DNA from: JAYOFM01 sp038117225
GTDB taxonomy: Bacteria; Pseudomonadota; Alphaproteobacteria; Rhodospirillales; Casp-alpha2
Direction: 5' to 3'
DNA: 42,527 bases
NCBI GenBank assembly: GCA_038117225.1
Contig: JAYOFM010000012.1
Coordinates: forward strand, 1-42,527
Numbering within the stretch: position 1 is the first letter of the stretch; each line of letters begins with the position of its first letter. Under the pieces are notes generated by a model that worked only from the letters and a program-made list of their open reading frames with translations, had not been told where the DNA came from and made no database searches. The position numbers were made by a program, and so were the translations under genes. Shown in pieces: positions 41,047 through 42,527 of this stretch.

Positions 41047-42527
41047 ATGATCGACAATAAGAACCTTATCTTGGCCATTCTGCTCTCGGTCATCATTCTG
41101 GTCGGCTTCGACCTTTATTTCTCGGCTATGCGTCCGCCGCCGCCGCCAGGCGAACAGCAGGCGGCGACGGCTGGTCAGGCGGGTGGCCAGCCGAGCGGGC
41201 AAACGGCAAGACAGGCGCCATCGGCGCCCGGTTCGTCTTCCTCCGCGCCCAGCGCGGGCGCGCCGGGTATCTCGACTCCCGGCATTCCCAACAACGCACC
41301 CAGCACGGATGCCGGCCTTAGCCGCGAGACGCTCCTGAAAGCCGGGGAACGGGTGCGTATCGAAACCTCGCGCCTGCATGGTTCGATGGCGCTGCAGGGG
41401 GGTATTTTCGACGACATCACGCTTCCTGATTACCGTGAGACGATCAAACCGAATAGCAATGAAATCGTCGTGTTGCGGCCGAAAGGTGCGGAGGATGCCT
41501 ATTTCGCGGTATTTGGATGGTCGGGCGCGGGTGACATGCCGCTGCCGGGCGCGACGACGCCATGGCAGGCCGACAGCAAAACCCTGACACCGGACAAGCC
41601 GGTGACCTTGAGCTGGGACAACGGCAAGGGCCTGCGGTTCACGCGTACCATCGCCGTTGACGAAAATTATCTGTTTACGATTACCCAGCGTGTCCAGAAT
41701 ACCACGACCAATGCGGTACCGCTGTATCCTTACGGTTACGTATCACGCCGCACGACGCCCGAGGTAACGGGTTTCTATATTCTGCATGAAGGGTTGCTCG
41801 GTGTCTTCGACGATCAACTGCAAGAAGTCGATTATGATGAGTTGCAGGATGCGAAGACCATCGAAAAGACCACCACGGGCGGCTGGATCGGCATTACCGA
41901 CAAATACTGGCTGGCTGCGTTGGTGCCGGACCAGAAGGAAGCGGTCAAATCCCGCTTCGTCCATGGGACGGACGGCGGTGTCGATCTTTATCAGGTCGAC
42001 TACCTGGGCGCCGAGCGAGTCGTTCCGGCCGGCGGCAGTGTCGAGGTTACGAACCGGTTCTTCGCCGGTGCCAAGGAAGTCACGTTGCTCGACAAATATG
42101 CCGACAATCTGGGCATCGCGCGTTTTGATCTCGCCGTTGATTTCGGCTGGTTTTATTTCCTGACCAAACCGATTTTCCTGGGGCTCATTTTCATTAATAA
42201 CTACGTCCATAACCTGGGTGTGTCGATCCTTCTGCTCACCGTCCTTATTAAGTTGGCGTTCTTTCCGCTCGCCAATAAATCGTATGTTGCCATGAGCAAG
42301 ATGAAGAAGCTGCAGCCCGAGATGACGAAGCTGCGCGAGCGTTTCGGCGACGACAAGGTCAAGCTGAACCAGGAAATGATGGCGCTCTATAAGCGCGAAA
42401 AGGCCAACCCTGCATCGGGCTGTCTTCCGATCCTGGTGCAGATTCCGGTGTTTTTCTCGCTCTACAAGGTTTTGTTCGTCACCATCGAAATGCGTCACGC
42501 ACCGTTCTTCGGCTGGATTCAGGACCT
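41047..42527 (+). CDS. yidC: Membrane protein insertase YidC, cut by window edge
   Basis: YidC inserts and folds inner-membrane proteins, with or without SecYEG. The first 493 residues are present. A first membrane span (LILAILLSVIILVGFDLYF) is followed by a Pro/Gln/Ser-rich linker and a periplasmic beta-sandwich domain (residues about 95-345). The second span region (FGWFYFLTKPIFLGLIFIN, near 360) leads into the conserved insertase core with YVAMSKMKKLQPEMTKLRERF (cytoplasmic loop, described by its ends) and NPASGCLPILVQIPVFFSLY. The remaining core spans lie outside the window. GGAAA precedes the ATG. The long disordered linker is typical of alphaproteobacterial YidC. Confidence 0.97.
   Translation, partial: MIDNKNLILAILLSVIILVGFDLYFSAMRPPPPPGEQQAATAGQAGGQPSGQTARQAPSAPGSSSSAPSAGAPGISTPGIPNNAPSTDAGLSRETLLKAGERVRIETSRLHGSMALQGGIFDDITLPDYRETIKPNSNEIVVLRPKGAEDAYFAVFGWSGAGDMPLPGATTPWQADSKTLTPDKPVTLSWDNGKGLRFTRTIAVDENYLFTITQRVQNTTTNAVPLYPYGYVSRRTTPEVTGFYILHEGLLGVFDDQLQEVDYDELQDAKTIEKTTTGGWIGITDKYWLAALVPDQKEAVKSRFVHGTDGGVDLYQVDYLGAERVVPAGGSVEVTNRFFAGAKEVTLLDKYADNLGIARFDLAVDFGWFYFLTKPIFLGLIFINNYVHNLGVSILLLTVLIKLAFFPLANKSYVAMSKMKKLQPEMTKLRERFGDDKVKLNQEMMALYKREKANPASGCLPILVQIPVFFSLYKVLFVTIEMRHAPFFGWIQD

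Noticed and set aside
1..42527. CRISPR arrays, insertion sequences, prophage, integrated elements, tRNA or rRNA genes
   Set aside because: No regularly spaced repeats, transposase or integrase motifs, or cloverleaf-like sequences were seen on either strand.

Overview
The window looks like chromosomal DNA of a GC-rich alphaproteobacterium, most likely Rhodospirillales-like. This is inferred from gene content and order: alphaproteobacterial AddAB helicase-nuclease, a half-length HprK beside HPr, an EIIA-Man protein, RapZ and a ChvG/ChvI two-component system, ahcY nearby, and an rpmH-rnpA-yidD-yidC cluster. There are no rRNA or tRNA genes, insertion sequences, phage genes or CRISPR arrays. Both ends cut genes: addA on the left and yidC on the right. 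Nearly all bases are coding, and many neighbouring genes overlap by 1 to 11 bases, so long operons are likely.

Layout. 1-8126 (minus) is one tight operon in the order tsaE, amgK-like, murU-like, addB, addA: tRNA modification, cell-wall sugar salvage and double-strand break repair. 8207-11185 (plus) holds a ferredoxin-NADP reductase-like flavoprotein, a diheme cytochrome c and a class V aminotransferase. 11182-22949 (minus) is a regulatory and metabolic block. Read in the direction of transcription it contains chvI, chvG, hprK, rapZ, EIIA-Man, ptsH, ptsI, ahcY, a zeta-toxin-like kinase, a PAS histidine kinase and a small membrane-anchored protein. The PTS proteins form a phosphorelay with no sugar permease, so the set is probably regulatory.

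22950-27482 (plus) is the accessory-looking part. A sigma70-like promoter and a cobalamin riboswitch precede the cobalt transporter genes cbtB (59 codons) and cbtA, which end at a perfect hairpin terminator. A five-gene overlapping cluster follows: two paralogous DUF1538 membrane proteins, a PII-like protein, a two-CBS-domain protein and a HugZ-like flavin/heme protein. This cluster is the best candidate for a poorly described system: a membrane transporter pair with two adenylate-type regulatory subunits. pckA (GTP type) faces it across a second terminator.

29380-39947 is mixed. It holds an orphan gene behind a Fur-box-like palindrome, a voltage-gated potassium-channel-like protein with an unusual tail, a hydrolase/dehydrogenase/DUF423 operon, an RlmI-like rRNA methyltransferase, an operon of an orphan histidine kinase with an isocitrate-lyase-family enzyme and a Tam-like methyltransferase, and a mercuric-reductase-like flavoprotein paired with a TVP38/TMEM64 membrane protein. 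40129-42527 (plus) is the rpmH-rnpA-yidD-yidC cluster behind a near-consensus promoter.

Functions are assigned by reading motifs by eye. No database search was run, so substrate-level names are inference.
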